The notes beneath the pieces were generated by a model that was not told the DNA's origin, searched no databases, and saw nothing but the letters and a program-made list of their open reading frames with translations. The translations under genes and the position numbers were made by a program. This document shows positions 23,922 to 37,100 of a DNA stretch of 64,000 nucleotides, one piece after another. Numbering within the stretch: the first letter of the stretch is position 1; each line of letters opens with the position of its first letter. The stretch comes from Watersipora subatra (Eukaryota > Bryozoa > Gymnolaemata > Cheilostomatida > Watersiporidae): the NCBI RefSeq assembly GCF_963576615.1, contig NC_088711.1:35886121-35950120 (forward strand), written 5' to 3'.

Positions 23922-24117
23922 GGTTAGAGTTCAACAGCTACTGCTGTCATTCACTGTCTTTCCACACTTCCTATATATTTTAGAAGTTACTATTTCATTG
24001 AAAAGTCATGATTCATGTCTTGGGGGTCACTCATCCAACTGTCTAACCTTTGCAATGAATCATGGGATTTTTTCTCCTGCTTGTTATCTGTATTCATACA
24101 ACTGACAATTTGGCTTA
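23922..24117 (+). other. PPM1K 3' flank before transposon nest
   Basis: No AATAAA or ATTAAA is present between the stop codon and 24117. The first such hexamers (ATTAAA at 24234, AATAAA at 24263) are inside the adjacent transposon. Confidence 0.6.
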
Positions 24118-24262
24118 CCCTAGGACACTTATGTATTCGCGGCATCTAACTTTCGCATTTTCGCGGCAACATCCTCTCGCAAAAATTTCATGAGCGAAAC
24201 TAAACAATCATAACGAACGAGCGAAAACGCGAAATTAAATGGCTTTGTTCATTGATATTCTC

Positions 24263-24268
24263 AATAAA
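24263..24268 (+). promoter_or_regulatory. Candidate poly(A) signal for PPM1K inside a transposon
   Basis: AATAAA, 342 bp after the PPM1K stop and within the outer TIR element. It is the first canonical hexamer downstream of the gene; ATTAAA precedes it at 24234. Use is inferred, not shown. Confidence 0.4.
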
Positions 24269-25091
24269 ATCGTCATATTAGAAATGTAGGCAAGTTTCGT
24301 GTTTGTTTGGCTCATTGGGTAATTTTTGCTAAACTCATAGCTAATACACCGACTGAGCAGCATGGCAAAACAAATTAAGATAATAAGTTTTTTTTGGAAA
24401 AGCCTAGACAAATTAGGAAGATGATGATATTAGTTTAGTCATTGAATTTGTAACTGATGAGGATGACAGTCTGGTAGGGAAAGTCATAAAATTGAATAAT
24501 AATTATTGTGGCGATGAATTTTATTACCAACCAAAAGCAATAACACTCGAGCCATGGCCACCACACTATAAATACTTGAATTCTAATATTGGTATCACAT
24601 AGGTCACTGCGGCAGGGACCTTGACGTCATTGATAATCCAGGAAACAAATGGCAGCAAGCGATCAAATTGCATTATTGATCTCGCCTACACATTTCTACC
24701 TGCGGTTCACAAATAAAATACAAACTACCGTACTTTTCGGACTATTAGCCGCTACTTTTTTCTGATGATTTGAGCCATGCGGCTTATATAAGAGTGCGGC
24801 TAATCTGTGGCTTTTTCTTTCACCGCTAGAGCGCACTAACGGGAATCTCCAATTAGTGCGCTTCTAGCGGTGAAAGAAAATACGAAACAATGCCTCACGG
24901 TACTGCCCCGTTAGGCACTAAGTTAAAAAGCGTCGGATAATATGAAACTGCCGTTCTGCACTGTTCCGTTTTTAAACGGCAAAGTTGCTGCCATTTTAAA
25001 AAGCACAGTCCTAGTTCTGCTGCCTATACAAAGGTGCGGCCTATGTATTGTTTTATTATCGTTTATTGGAAAATAAAGCAGATGCAGCTTA

Positions 25092-26417
25092 CGAGGTCTG
25101 ATCAATAAGTTCCCGGAATTGTGTTATCATGACTAGTAGTCTATGTCGGAGTTACTTTTTCATGGTTGCAAACGAAAGAACAACTCCTAATTAGTTAGTA
25201 CAGAAAGTTTTAGGCCAAATTTCTTAGTCGTTGCTAAGCAATATTAATACAATCACGGACTAGTTTGGATCTTTCGGCGAATTTTTCAAAATGGCCGATC
25301 AAAACGAACAACGCGTCTGTATAAAATGTTGTGCTAAACTCGGTAAATCACTATCAGATACCCTTCAAATGTTGCATACAGCCTTCGGGGATGAGTCCCT
25401 GAAAAAAACACAAGTCTATGAATGGCACAAACGGTTTAGAAAAGGAAGAGAAGAGGTTGAAGACGATAAACGCTGTGGAGCTCCAACATCACGAAGGACT
25501 GTCACTGCTATTGACACTGTAAAGGCTATAGTCAACGCTGATCGCCGTGTTACTATACGAGAAGTAAGCCAACAAACTGGGCTTTCTTTTGGTACCATTC
25601 ATAAAATATTAAAAGATGATCTTAACATGCATAGGGTAGCTGCAAAGTTTGTTCCACGTTTGCTGAATGATGATCAAAAGCAGAGAAGAATTGACATTTG
25701 TAGCGAACTTAAGACAGCAGTACTGCATGATCCCGACTTCCTAAAAACTGTTATAACAGCTGATGAAAGCTGGGTGTATGGGTACGACCCTGAAACCAAA
25801 ATGCAGAGTTCACAGTGAAAGTCACCTGAGTCTCCTAGACCAAAGAAGGCGAGGATGTCACGGTCAGCGATCAAAACGCTTCTGGTTGTTTTCTTTGACA
25901 TTGATGGAATAGTACACAAAGAATTCTTACCTCCAGGAACTACTGTTAATCAGTATGTTTACAGAGATATCTTAAGGCGCTTGAAAGAAAGTATCAGGCG
26001 CAAAAGACCAGCTTTAGCGAAGCCAGGTGGTTGGAGGTTACATCATGATAACACCCCAGCACACACATCTTTGACTGTGAATGAATTCTGTGCCAAACAC
26101 TCCATCTCTATTGTGCCTCATCCCCCGTACTCACCAGACCTTGCTCCCTGTGACTTCTGGTTGTTTCCAAAGTTAAAATCTTCCCTTAAAAGTGAACGAT
26201 TTGAAGACATCGAATCAATTAAAAGAAATACAACTTCGAAGTTGCGGGCCCTGAAGAAAGCGGACTTCTGTCACTGCTTTGAGCAATGGCAGCGGCATTG
26301 GACTAAATGTATAGACTCTCAAGGAATGTATTTTGAAGGAGACTAATTTAGTTTGTTTGTAAAACTATCTATATTTTAACAATACAGCCATTCCTGGAAC
26401 TTGTTGATCAGACCTCG
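25092..26417 (+). mobile_element. mariner (Tc1/mariner, DD34D) transposon, nearly intact
   Basis: A 1326-bp element with ~27-bp terminal inverted repeats (left CGAGGTCTGATCAATAAGTT; right, inverted, CGAGGTCTGATCAACAAGTT) and flanking TA at 25090-25091 and 26418-26419. It contains one transposase gene on the plus strand. The ends and coding region are well preserved, so the insertion is young relative to its surroundings. Confidence 0.95.
25291..26346 (+). pseudogene. mariner transposase with one in-frame stop
   Basis: The frame starts MADQNEQRVCIKCCAKLGKS and ends SQGMYFEGD. The N-terminal helix-turn-helix region covers about residues 1-115. The catalytic region has TADESWVYGYDP, HHDNTPAHTS and YSPDLAPCDFWLFPKLKS, with 34 residues between the second and third aspartates (DD34D). 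The frame is open throughout except for a TGA at 25816-25818 after KMQSSQ. Related mariners have WKSP there, so a TGG to TGA change is likely. Otherwise it is full length (351 residues including that position). This copy probably cannot make full-length transposase. Confidence 0.9.
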
Positions 26418-27769
26418 TATATAGTGGTGCGTTTTATAGTCCGAAAAGTATGGTAGTCCCAAATTGAAAAATATTTCGTACCGGTGAACTGGACCTGAGG
26501 AATCTAATGATGTTTGTTCCACTGCATTTATTTTCACATCACTATATTTTCGCACTCATCAGAGCTGCGAAATTAAGTTGCAGCGAAATTTTACTCTGTA
26601 TGCTACTCACGAAATTAAATACTAGCGAAATATAAGTGTCCTAGGGTAGTTTCCTTTTGTTTGCAATGCGGCCAGTAAAACTTGCAGTCCACCGTTGTAG
26701 AAATGAATAAAATCTCTCATTGGCTGTGTCTTACCTTCATGTGATTGGCTAGTTATACTTTGTGTGGATGTCTGTCTTTGTTTTCACCAGTTTTATGCAC
26801 ATTTCCAGTTACCACAAACATTTCCAGTTACCTAAACTGCTCTTTGTTTTCTCCACAGTTCTCTTACGCAGTTTCAGAGCTGACACATTATTATTATTTG
26901 CGTTGTTATTAGCTTTATTAGCAGAACTTTATTATTTTATTAGCTGATGTGGGAGCTGACAAAGAATTTACAGATGCCAACCATCTCCCTCTCCCGCTTA
27001 TCAAGTTTTCAGATACGTAATACATTTAGTTTGCTTTGTTTATTGACCCCTCTTAGTGTCATGTCGTGTTTATTGATCTGTTTTTTTTACAGTTTCTTAT
27101 TGGTTACTGTATCCAGGACTGTGACTGTGCAGCCTCTTTTTTGCTCAATGTTATCATTTTGAGTCTAACTGTTGAGTTGATTGCTCAAATCTCTATTTTT
27201 ACATCGGCACAGTTATCATAACTTGTTTGTTGATATTTCAATTTCTTTTACAAGATGGACACACTTTATGTTTTCAACACAGATCTATGGCAGTTAATAA
27301 AGATTAATTTGTAAATTAAGTGGTTAGTTTGTTGTAACAGTGCATCAACAACAAACAAACATCTGTCTTGGGGAGTGTTGAGTTGTCAATGTGATCTTGC
27401 AGCCAAAGATCAACGTTTCACAAATTTCTTTTCATGATTATTATACGTGTGAAGCACATCGGACTTTGATTATACTAGATATTGCTTTCCAGGTGTAAAG
27501 TCAAACCCTCAGCGTAATGCAAAAGCATGTTATTTATATTCATTTTAATCTCCAAAAACCCTCAGAAAATTAGGGCTATAGTGTCTTATTCTCGGGTGCT
27601 TATAGACTTGGCCCATGGGCTACTGCAGACATCATGTATAGCAATTCTGTTTGAATCTGAGCGTTCCAAAAAATGATCTCATTCAAATTATTATATCTCT
27701 GAACTGGGTAGGCCTACAAAGACAAAAATTACATCAAATTGAAGCTTAATGTTTTAGCCTTATATTGGC

Positions 27770-27850
27770 ACTAGGTGAATGCCCGACATTGCACTGGTAA
27801 TAAAAAACAACTTATAAACAGAGGAAGGTAATGTAGTTGCCATTGGTTAA
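27770..27850 (+). repeat. Foldback-family arm (solo)
   Basis: CTAGGTGAATGCCCGACATT then GCACTGGTAATAAAAAACAA and CTTATAAACAGAGG match the arms of the foldback element at 47490-47635. Confidence 0.55.
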
Positions 27851-29046
27851 GTTGGTTAGTTGCCATTGGCCAATGACCAAATTAAACTCATTAAGCTGGT
27901 AGCTTGAGCTTGCTTATATTGCTAAACTTACTATAATGTAACGTATTTTAGCTAAGGTAATAAGTATGTGTGCAATTATTCCACTGTTTCACAAGTCGTG
28001 TGGGTTAGCTTGCCTGTTTTCAGAACTGGAAGTGCCTAGTTTTAATTCAGTGTGAGGTGGGGTTTTCATTCCTAAAAATTTACCGCTAGAACACGTGAAT
28101 GACAGAGAACCCTGGGATTTATATACACGTATATAGATTATTATTTGCATTTGCATTACTTCAGCGGTAAAAGTTCATCTTTAATAGGCTGACAGATAAC
28201 GCTTATTGTACCTTTGATGAATTTATTACTGATCAAGGACACAATTAGATAAAATACAGCAAGGCCCATGTCACTGTTTTTTGATGGTATATGCATGTTT
28301 CGAGAGTACAACCCTATATGTTGTACTCTTTATAACCACGAAAAGATCCTTTAAGTGGGATTTGCAATACATCGTCTTCAGTGAGATTTGCCTACTCCTG
28401 TTATTGCCAGATGAGCTGAGATCTTCACAATCTTAAATATTGCACAAAAAATTTCTTTACGCTTCTCAGCCATGAAAGCTATAAAAATGGAATTTTATAT
28501 GTGAGTCCTACACAAATCCTGTAGCTATATAGTAGCAGTTCTATCAGCAGTTATCAGGGCCACACAGTCGACAACCTCAGAGACTAGCCCTAGGCCCTAG
28601 TGTCACAGACGTGCAGTAAAATATGTTATTTAACTTGTCAACATTAATTCATTGTCATTATATGTATATTTTGGGTGAAAAATAAATTTTTTTTGTTTTG
28701 TTTAGAACAAACTCACAGCAGAACAAAATTCACCATATTTTTAGTGACCAGCTGCCAGCTTTATCAATTACACGTACTTGAAATTTAAGGGTTTGGGCCA
28801 GCCACCTCGTTGAACTAGCACAGTAGATTAATGCATGAGAACAGACTGTCACTATACTTAGTTCCTGGGTCATACTCTAGAGTTTATAAGCACAGATATG
28901 TGTAGTTGTTTCAGCAGGCCAATAAAATAGTTTGGGTTTGTCATTTGATATAATCTTAAATTTTATGTCAGAATTCCAGCTCAAATTCAAATCCCAATAA
29001 GAAGTTGATATGCCCCACCCAACTCATGTCTAGCCGGGCTTGTAAA

Positions 29047-29092
29047 TCTAATCAGTTGCTGTTGAGTAAACAACAACAACTGGTTAGATCAG
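29047..29092. repeat. Imperfect ~19-bp hairpin
   Basis: ATCTAATCAGTTGCTGTTG faces CAACAACAACTGGTTAGAT across a short loop, with two mismatches. It is immediately followed by a perfect hairpin. Confidence 0.8.
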
Positions 29093-29099
29093 TCAACAA

Positions 29100-29136
29100 G
29101 GTCAAAGCATGAGCTCTTTTTACTCATGCTTTGACC
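29100..29136. repeat. Perfect 14-bp hairpin with 9-nt loop
   Basis: GGTCAAAGCATGAG at 29100-29113 and its exact reverse complement at 29123-29136, loop CTCTTTTTA. Confidence 0.95.
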
Positions 29137-29884
29137 ATGGCATTCACTCATGGTATAACCGACGCTCAAAAGAAAGTATTTATAGTGTTGAAGATGCAGT
29201 ATTTGTCGTATTTCCTGAAAATAGGTGACCACATGATGCTAAAGGGCATTTATTGCTTTTTATCGCTTTACAGGTTGTCTAAAAACTTTGCTGAACTTAA
29301 CAAGTAACTTTGTGACATGATAAGAATTTGCATATGTTGCAGCATGGTCATGACATGCTCATGGACGGCAACATATGAATTAAAGTTTTTGTAATAACTT
29401 TGAAATAAAATTATACATGCATGTAGTAGCTGTAATTGCTGTTTCTTCACCAACAGTTTCAGTCGTCAAGCAAATCATGACAAATTTTTTAAAAGCTAGT
29501 TGGTACACATCTTTCTTTTTGTTTTCATTAAAGTAGTATTAATAGTTTTATATGTCATTCACACAGATTTTTATTGCAACATTTTCTTCATCATAACTCT
29601 AATCGGAATTTTTTATATCGTCTTGGCTGAAGCAGAAAAAAATTTCTTCGCTTTTCAGATTGGAGATTATAGGCCCAGTTCTCTATAAAATATGGAAAGC
29701 ATGTTGATGAATTGTGGTGATGAAAGACAGGAGTAAGAGAGTTAAGACATTGAGAACTCTAGTATTGAAAATTGTGTCATCTTCTGGTTAACTCTTAAAC
29801 GATAAAAAATACATGTATAGGTGCTTTCTAGTTTAATATTGCTTTGTTGTTTTGGTATTCCATCATAGATGCTCCCATCGCAAG

Positions 29885-30235
29885 AGAGGAGCTGCTAGGG
29901 TAAAGGGAAGAGTATAAAGAGGCAGCAATAATAAGCATATATCATGAGAGACAGTGGTGGTCACAAAGAGGCAACAATAACAGCATATATCGTGAGAGGG
30001 TGGTGGACACAAAGAGACAAAAATAACAAACGTATATTGTGAGAGAGTGGTGGTCACAGAGAGACAACAATAACAAACATATATCATAAAAGGGTGGTCA
30101 CAAAGAGGCAGCAACAACAAGCATATTTTATGAGAGAGTGGTGGTCACATAGAGATAGCAATAACAAGCATATAATTATGATGAGAGAGTGGTGGTCAGA
30201 AAGAGGTAGCAATAACAAACATTTATCATGGAGAG
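29885..30235. repeat. ~50-65-bp tandem repeat, ~6 copies
   Basis: Units contain GAGAGTGGTGGTCACAAAGA, then GGCAGCAATAACAAGCATAT and ATCATGA. Unit length varies. Intergenic. Confidence 0.85.
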
Positions 30236-31117
30236 AGGCATGGTCGGCCCTATTATTACAAAATTACCATTGAAGACATTTTAGGTAATATACATGTTAT
30301 ATATTGCGCTGATCTAGCGAAGCTTTCAATACTGTGCTCTGTCAATAACATTCTGAGACAGAGAATGTATGACTGAAAATTTTAACTACTAAATAGCAGA
30401 CAGAACGCGTGGAAAAATGTTGTCCTTGAATTGAACCATTTTCTGTCCATCAACTCAATGATATACAGCCCCACAAGGATAGGCGACGGGTATCATGTGG
30501 GCGCGGCTCAATGATCGCGCTCTGTTGGGATGAACCCGAACACGGCGCCCGAACAAACAAATCTGCTAAATAAAGACCCTTGTAAATTTACAAATATTAT
30601 GAACAATAGTGGTTATGAGGGGGAGGAGAGGGGGGCAGTATATCATTGATCAATTCCAACAATTTGGGCATTTTCGGTTTCATATAATAAGGATTTTTAA
30701 TCAAATGTGACTCATAACAACATAATGTACTAATAAAACATCGTGTCAATTACTGCTTCTAATAACTATGGTCCTGGTTTTTGATTATCCTTCAATGTCA
30801 CCTAGAAAAGAGGTATAAGATTTACGAAATCGCACCTAAAGTACGACACATTTATTGAGAGTTGTGTTCTCTCTGTTGTTTTATTTACAAAAACATTCAG
30901 TTCTTAGACCAAGTTTTTTATCGAACTAAAATACAAAAAGCTATCACGAAATGATAATAATAAGATTTAGTTCTATGAGCAGCAAAATAAAAAGCCGGAA
31001 ACGTACTTGAAGCGATGCAAAGGTCAAATTGGCCAACACTAGCTAATCATTAATTGACTGTGAGTCACTATTCATAATTTTTCTTACACGGAACGACGTA
31101 ATCATCTAAACATAAAA

Positions 31118-34100
31118 ATGTCAGCTTACGGTACTGGTAAAAGCGGTTTTAAACAAGCACTAGGTAGGTTTACGGTTCATTTTTGATTGTATCGTTTTCA
31201 ATAGAAGGGACTCATTTGATGGCCAATCTAACCATCATATCTAGACAATATCTGTTTTAGGGGATTTGCTGGCAATTATACCATATCAAAAATACATGGT
31301 TCTTATACCACTTTTGTATCTGATGCGTTTGGTTTGGTTATTTTTAAATGGGTGATAGAAGCTGCATCTTGTTATTGTATTTTATTACAACCTTTGTTTG
31401 AAGTACCAAACTCAGAGGTTATTTTGGCAGATCAATGAGCTCATATTCTGACAATATTTTTGAAGTATTTCATTACATCGCTGTAGTAACTACTAACTAC
31501 TGTTTGTTTCAATTGTTTACAGGAAAGTTACAAATGTGGGTTTTTAAAAGATTCGTGAATTATTTTGTGAGCTACACCCACATTTTTTAACTACAGAGGT
31601 TACAATCTTTAATGCAGATTTTTCTTTTTTATTTTTAGAAAAAGGAACTTCTGCGCAGTCAGCAGATACAGACTGGGATGCTATAGTGGCCATATGTGAC
31701 TTTGTTCGAAGCGGTGAAGTCAAGTATGTTAAAGTACCGCATTGTATTTATTATATACTGATGACCAGTTAAAGCTACATGTATGTTGTTTGTAGCTTAT
31801 CAACTATTTAGCCGATGTACATACAACTCAAATTTCAAAGTTTTTTTTCATATGCGCATATACAGCGTAGATTGACCTCATGTGTCATACTCTCTAATTT
31901 TAATAAACACGTTTTCACAAGCTATCTTTCCTTATGATTTACTAATTACTATGTTGCAGGCCCCAGTATGCAATTGAGAACATTTCTAAGAAGATATCTC
32001 AAGATAATCAGACAACATCTCTCCATGCTTTGCAGGTAAGTTTCTAGTAGCACTGTGGCAAAGCGGAGGGGTTTGTTGAAGGTGGTGGCCCCTGTTTTGC
32101 AATATTTTATGTATTGCAAAACAGGGGCCAGAAGGTGTGCTTGGAAATTGTCTAAGTCAAGCTGTTCGACGATTTCCAATTAGTTTGGAGGACAGAACTG
32201 CATGAATATACAATCACTAGCTGTACAATCCGGCGTTGCCCAGGTAATAAAAAAGTCTTTGGACAGAAAATCTATTTGTATTTAACATATATAACAACAT
32301 TTGCCATTCTAACATTTAAACTACATATCATGAGAAAAGTATTTTGTTTAATTGAAATAAATTAATAGGGAAAATAAAAACAACTATAAAGGTTTTCAAA
32401 CTTTGTCAAACAACTTTTAAACTTCATATCGTGGGGAAAATGTTTCGTGCAGGTCAAATAGATTAAAAAAAATAAAACGACTATAACAAGGTTTAGATGT
32501 AAATGTGAAATAATTAGCAAGTAATACAGTGCCGTCAGAAATTATGAGACCACCTCACATTTTAAGAGACAATTGGTGGTAGCAATGATTTACTGACTTA
32601 GTTTTACAAAAAACTATCATAAACCATATACCATTAGATGCGGAATTTTCTACTGATTAATATGAAGCAAATTTCCATCACATAACAATCCATACTTATT
32701 TTTTATCTCAATCGAAAGGCATATGCAACTGATATGAATAAAAAAGCGAAAAGATATTTTCGTTTTTTTATTCATTTTATTATTTTATTCATTTTTTATG
32801 CCAAACTATTTGACTTTGTGAGATTACAGAATGCACAACACATAGTGATGACATCACGTTTTACCACTAACAAGCTATGTGGTCGGACACTGAAGAGATA
32901 ACTTGATGACACTAATTCTATCACCAATGCTGTAAAAGAAGAATGAAAGACTCCTGATTTACTTTACTAGAACAAGGAGAAATTTCTGCATCTAATGATG
33001 TACAATATGTGGCAAATGAATGAATTAATATGGTGCCAGCAGAGGTGCAAAGTTGAACAAAGGCGAGACTTATTGGGTGGTCTCATAATTTCTGACAGCA
33101 CTGTAGCTAAATTAAGTCGGTTTTGCTACGATTACAATAAAATATGATTCAGTAATGATACAAATAATACAAACTGAGAAAACAAAATAAAAATCCTGAA
33201 TATGTAAAATTAATAATATCAATTCTTGCATAGACGAGCGTGTGTATAAAAAAGGTTACTGTTCCATCAGAAGCTATCCATCAAAACTTTGAATACGATG
33301 ACACTGGTACCTCTCGATACCTTTACAAATCTAAAAATGAAATATAGTACTGTCTTTGACCGAACGGAGAGATAATGTCGAGGCTCTTCCCACACATACA
33401 ATATAATTGTCCGCGTGAGAAGAATTGGCCTTGACCCCAGATATTGTAATTGAACCTTACAAAAGATATTTCTTAACAGGGGCATCGTAACGCGTGGCCG
33501 CATAGGTAAAATAATCAGCGTGCGCTATAGCTGTAGCCGGAATGAAAGACAGATTCACATATTTTGAGAAATAAATACATAGATAAATTGCTGTAGGTTG
33601 GAGTTTTATACGAATTTATATCCTGGTGTATAAGGAATTAGGTTATAGATTTCAAAAGACTTGACTCCACTAGACACATTTATTTTTTCATACAAATCTA
33701 CCCTATTCGGAGTTTGCTACTGCTTTAGTTACACACGCTATTATAACTAGTTCACATCCTCAGCACCATCAATGAAGTTGCATCACTATTTTAGAGCAGC
33801 TATGAGTATTAAAGTTCTTAGAAATATTTTTATTGTTGTCTCGCTGTTGACCTTTGCAGATTTTAGAATCGGTAGTGAAGAACTGTGGGCCGAAGGTGCA
33901 CAGTGAGGTGGCCACCCCCTACTTCATGGAGTTTATGAGGAAACAGTCTAAGGTAAACGAAGTAAACTTTTCAATATGAAAAAAATGATTTGTAAGGCTC
34001 ATATTTGGCATATAAAAAGTAAATGTAACTTACTCTGATTACCTTACAAACACTTTTACGAGTAGATTTATGAGTAGATTTACAAGTAGATTTACAAGTA

Positions 34101-37100
34101 GATTTACAAGTAGATTTACAGAGTATTCGGTCTTATAAAATGGAGATTTAGTTAAATAAGGTTTTATGATAAAATGTCGATAAATTGGAATAAATGTGCT
34201 CGGAGATATTCTATAGATGTTCAAACATTAGTATTTGTCTCCTCTTAGCTAAAAGTGGACAGCGTGAAAGCTAAGATTCTGGAGCTAATTCAATGCTGGG
34301 AGTATGCATTCAGGGACAACAGCGAGTACTCGGCAGTCTCAGAAACCTTCAACGAAATGAAAAACTCTGGTAGGAAATTAGACCTGTTTCCATTGATATA
34401 GAATCTTTTCTTTAAATATAGCAGAAGATGAAACAAATTAGGCAATGTTACAAGGGTGTAGCATCAGATTCCTTCCCATATAGCAAGTTTACAGATACTA
34501 GCCAAGTTTTGCTGTGATTTGATCGATTCGGCACAAAATAAAAAGCAAACAGGCCATTCATATTGTGAAAACTGTAAAATATCAAATTACTATTATTATT
34601 ATTATTACCATTTGTTGATTATAGCAGGCTATATTCTTTAGATCTTTGGCTAACGTTATTAATACTTGTAATAGGCTCAAGGCTTGTGTTGCTTTTCCCT
34701 TAAGGGTTGTTGTTTCTGACTCTGGTGGCAATCAGAAGTAACTATCGTTGACCGGTACATAAATTACATAAATTAAAGCGTTGTCTTTTATGTAAGGCAA
34801 TCTTATAAATGGCAGTTTTTTGGCGATTCTGTTGCATCCAACTATCTATGTCTATAGGGAGTCTATCTTATGTTTGATGTGTTAAAAGTATTTGAATCCT
34901 ACAACCATTTAATTATTTGAAAGTTAAAAAGTTATCTCTTGTGATAATTGAAGCTTATGGCATGGATAGCATTGGTTGTATAGCCCACTATTATGTGAAA
35001 ACTAGTGCATATATGATCTGTACTGTTCAGAATTTAGATGTAGCAACATCCTTCTTTGTATACAGTTGCTCAGTTGCTGATAGTTTATGACCCAAAAGGC
35101 AGCATCATCTCATTTTATCTTAAGTTAAGTACACTTACCAGTCATGTGCACTGTGGGAGGCCATCATGCTTGCCAGTCATGTGCACTGTGGGAGACCATC
35201 ATGCTTGCCAGTCATGTGCACTGTGAGAGACCATCATGCTTGCCAGTCATGTGCACTGTGGGAGACTATCATGCTTGCCAGTCATGTGCACTGTGGGAGA
35301 CCATCATGCTTGCCAGTCATGTGTACTGTGGGAGACCATCATGCTTGCCAGTCATGCGCACTGTGGGAGACCATCATGACTATCATGGTGACCAAGTAGT
35401 CTAATTGTAATGCGCTGGCGGTTGAATCTGATGCCCTGGGTTCGATTCCCATGCAAGGCAGTCTTTTTCCTAACGCTCTTCGCATGGCTTCGTTAGACGG
35501 ATAGACACAACACTTATAGTGAAGTGTACTGCTTTTCAGTGATTGACCAGCTCATTACCATGGCTTCATTTGAATACACGTATTTTGTGCGCCAGAGTTC
35601 ATCACATTTCACCTTTTTGTGTATGTCTAGGGGTAACATTTCCTGTGCTTCGCGAAGCTGATGCAATGTTCACCTCGGAAGTGCCTCCAGAATGGAAAGA
35701 AGAAACTCACTGCTATAACTGCAGAACAGAATTCGGTCTAATCACTCGGCGGGTAGGTTGTCTTTTTCAAAGAGTTACCGAGGGAGGTGTGGCAGACAAA
35801 GTGTTAAGATTTTGTGAAAATTGTTGAGATAGACAACCTTATTTTAATTGGGAGTTATGTCCTAGTGGAACTGTAATCATTCCGCCCTCTTACACAATGG
35901 TGCGGGTCAGTGACAAACATGAATTATTGCTGTCATATTGCGGACTAATCTACTCCGATATGTGCAAAGTATTAATATTACTTTGTTTTATTTTTTTAAA
36001 GAATTTGTAAAACATACTTTAAGATAGCCCATTATTTATTACACATATGAATAATTTTGGGTGTATTTTTATTTCTCGTAATGTTTTTGGTTATGAGCTG
36101 CTAGAGAATCTAGGCTTATTTCATTCGCCGTCTTATCAATTCGAGTGATAATATATTGTTATTTCAATAGTTCAAAGGTCAGTAAAATTTAAAGTTACTT
36201 GAACATCATTTCTATCTGATTTGGTTCTTTGTCACAACTGTGTGTGTAGAATCTTTCATTTCTATTCTTCATCACAAAGATAAAAGCAGACAAATCTTTT
36301 AATTATTTGCCATATAAACTCATGTGGAATATTGTGTAGGCAGCGGTAAAAATATGTAGAATATGTAGTCGGCATCATTTCAATGCATCATCAAATAGAC
36401 GTCAGACTGAGAAAGACAAGTCTCAAATTTTATAAAGTTTTCATGTAAAACTTTCGAGGACAAACCTAGCCAGAATTTCCTGCATCAGTTGGCTCTTATC
36501 TCCATAGTGTGGGCCACTTTTCCGGTAGTTAAATGGGGCCTAAAGTTTATAGAGCTTATATCATCTAGTTGTCTCTTTACCAAATGCGGGTCTTTTCTTG
36601 ATGGACGATGAGTCCTCTAATAACATTAACATTCTTTGGTGCATTTCTTTTCATATTCTTTAGTGATCGTTTGTTTCAATTTGCATAATTTTCTGTTTGG
36701 TCTTCCAGCACCACTGCAGAGCCTGCGGGCAGAGCTTCTGTGCGAAATGTTCATCCAAGTCATCCATGATTTCAAAGTTTGGTATCGAGAAGGAAGTGCG
36801 AGTGTGTGATAGCTGTTACGGGAAGCTCAACTCTAGTTCTGGGTGAGTGAATGCTCATGTCTTAAATTGATGGATGAGCCAATGAACAGTGACTTTAGCT
36901 GACCCAGTTTTTTATCATTGCCGCCGTTTGAATGACAAACAGAAGATAAATCCTATGGAAATCATAGATTGGTTGAGGGACCAGCGGTGAAAAGGCGATA
37001 GCTTGGGAACTGAACTTATACAAAGTGGAAGGACAGCCATTCTGTTCCACTCTAGGTTGACTCACTTATTTGTGAACATTGTAGTATGTTGGTTATGATC

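Larger units (their letters stand above)
24725..26456. mobile_element. Middle TIR element (CTACCGTACTTTTCGG ends)
   Basis: The left end CTACCGTACTTTTCGGACTA and the inverted right end CTACCATACTTTTCGGACTA differ at one position in 20. A related copy begins at 20866. The right end is only about 40 bp beyond the inserted mariner, which shows that the mariner landed near the right terminus. The native length is about 0.4 kb. No target-site duplication is obvious. Confidence 0.7.
24118..26646. mobile_element. Outer TA-targeting TIR element of a three-level nest
   Basis: Left end CCCTAGGACACTTATGTATT and inverted right end CCCTAGGACACTTATATTTC share 15 perfect bases and are flanked by TA at 24116-24117 and 26647-26648. 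Both subterminal regions are rich in TTCGCG/GCGAAA words. The interior holds a second element (24725-26456), which in turn holds a mariner. Without those insertions the outer element would be about 0.8 kb, a MITE-like size. No coding capacity of its own is seen. Confidence 0.75.
26647..31117. other. Intergenic between PPM1K and HGS
   Basis: No exon, RNA gene or coding remnant is supported. It contains a head fragment of a dispersed repeat near 27770-27850, two hairpins at 29047-29136, and a tandem array at 29885-30235. A GC-richer patch at about 30470-30560 lies some 550 bp before the HGS start codon and could belong to its promoter. Confidence 0.5.

Noticed and set aside
29863-30120. Cys/Leu-rich minus-strand ORF
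   Set aside because: Explained by the intergenic tandem array at 29885-30235.
35144-35404. Overlapping Cys-rich ORFs of about 80 codons
   Set aside because: Products of the 35-bp tandem repeat read in several frames; no signal peptide or conserved pattern.
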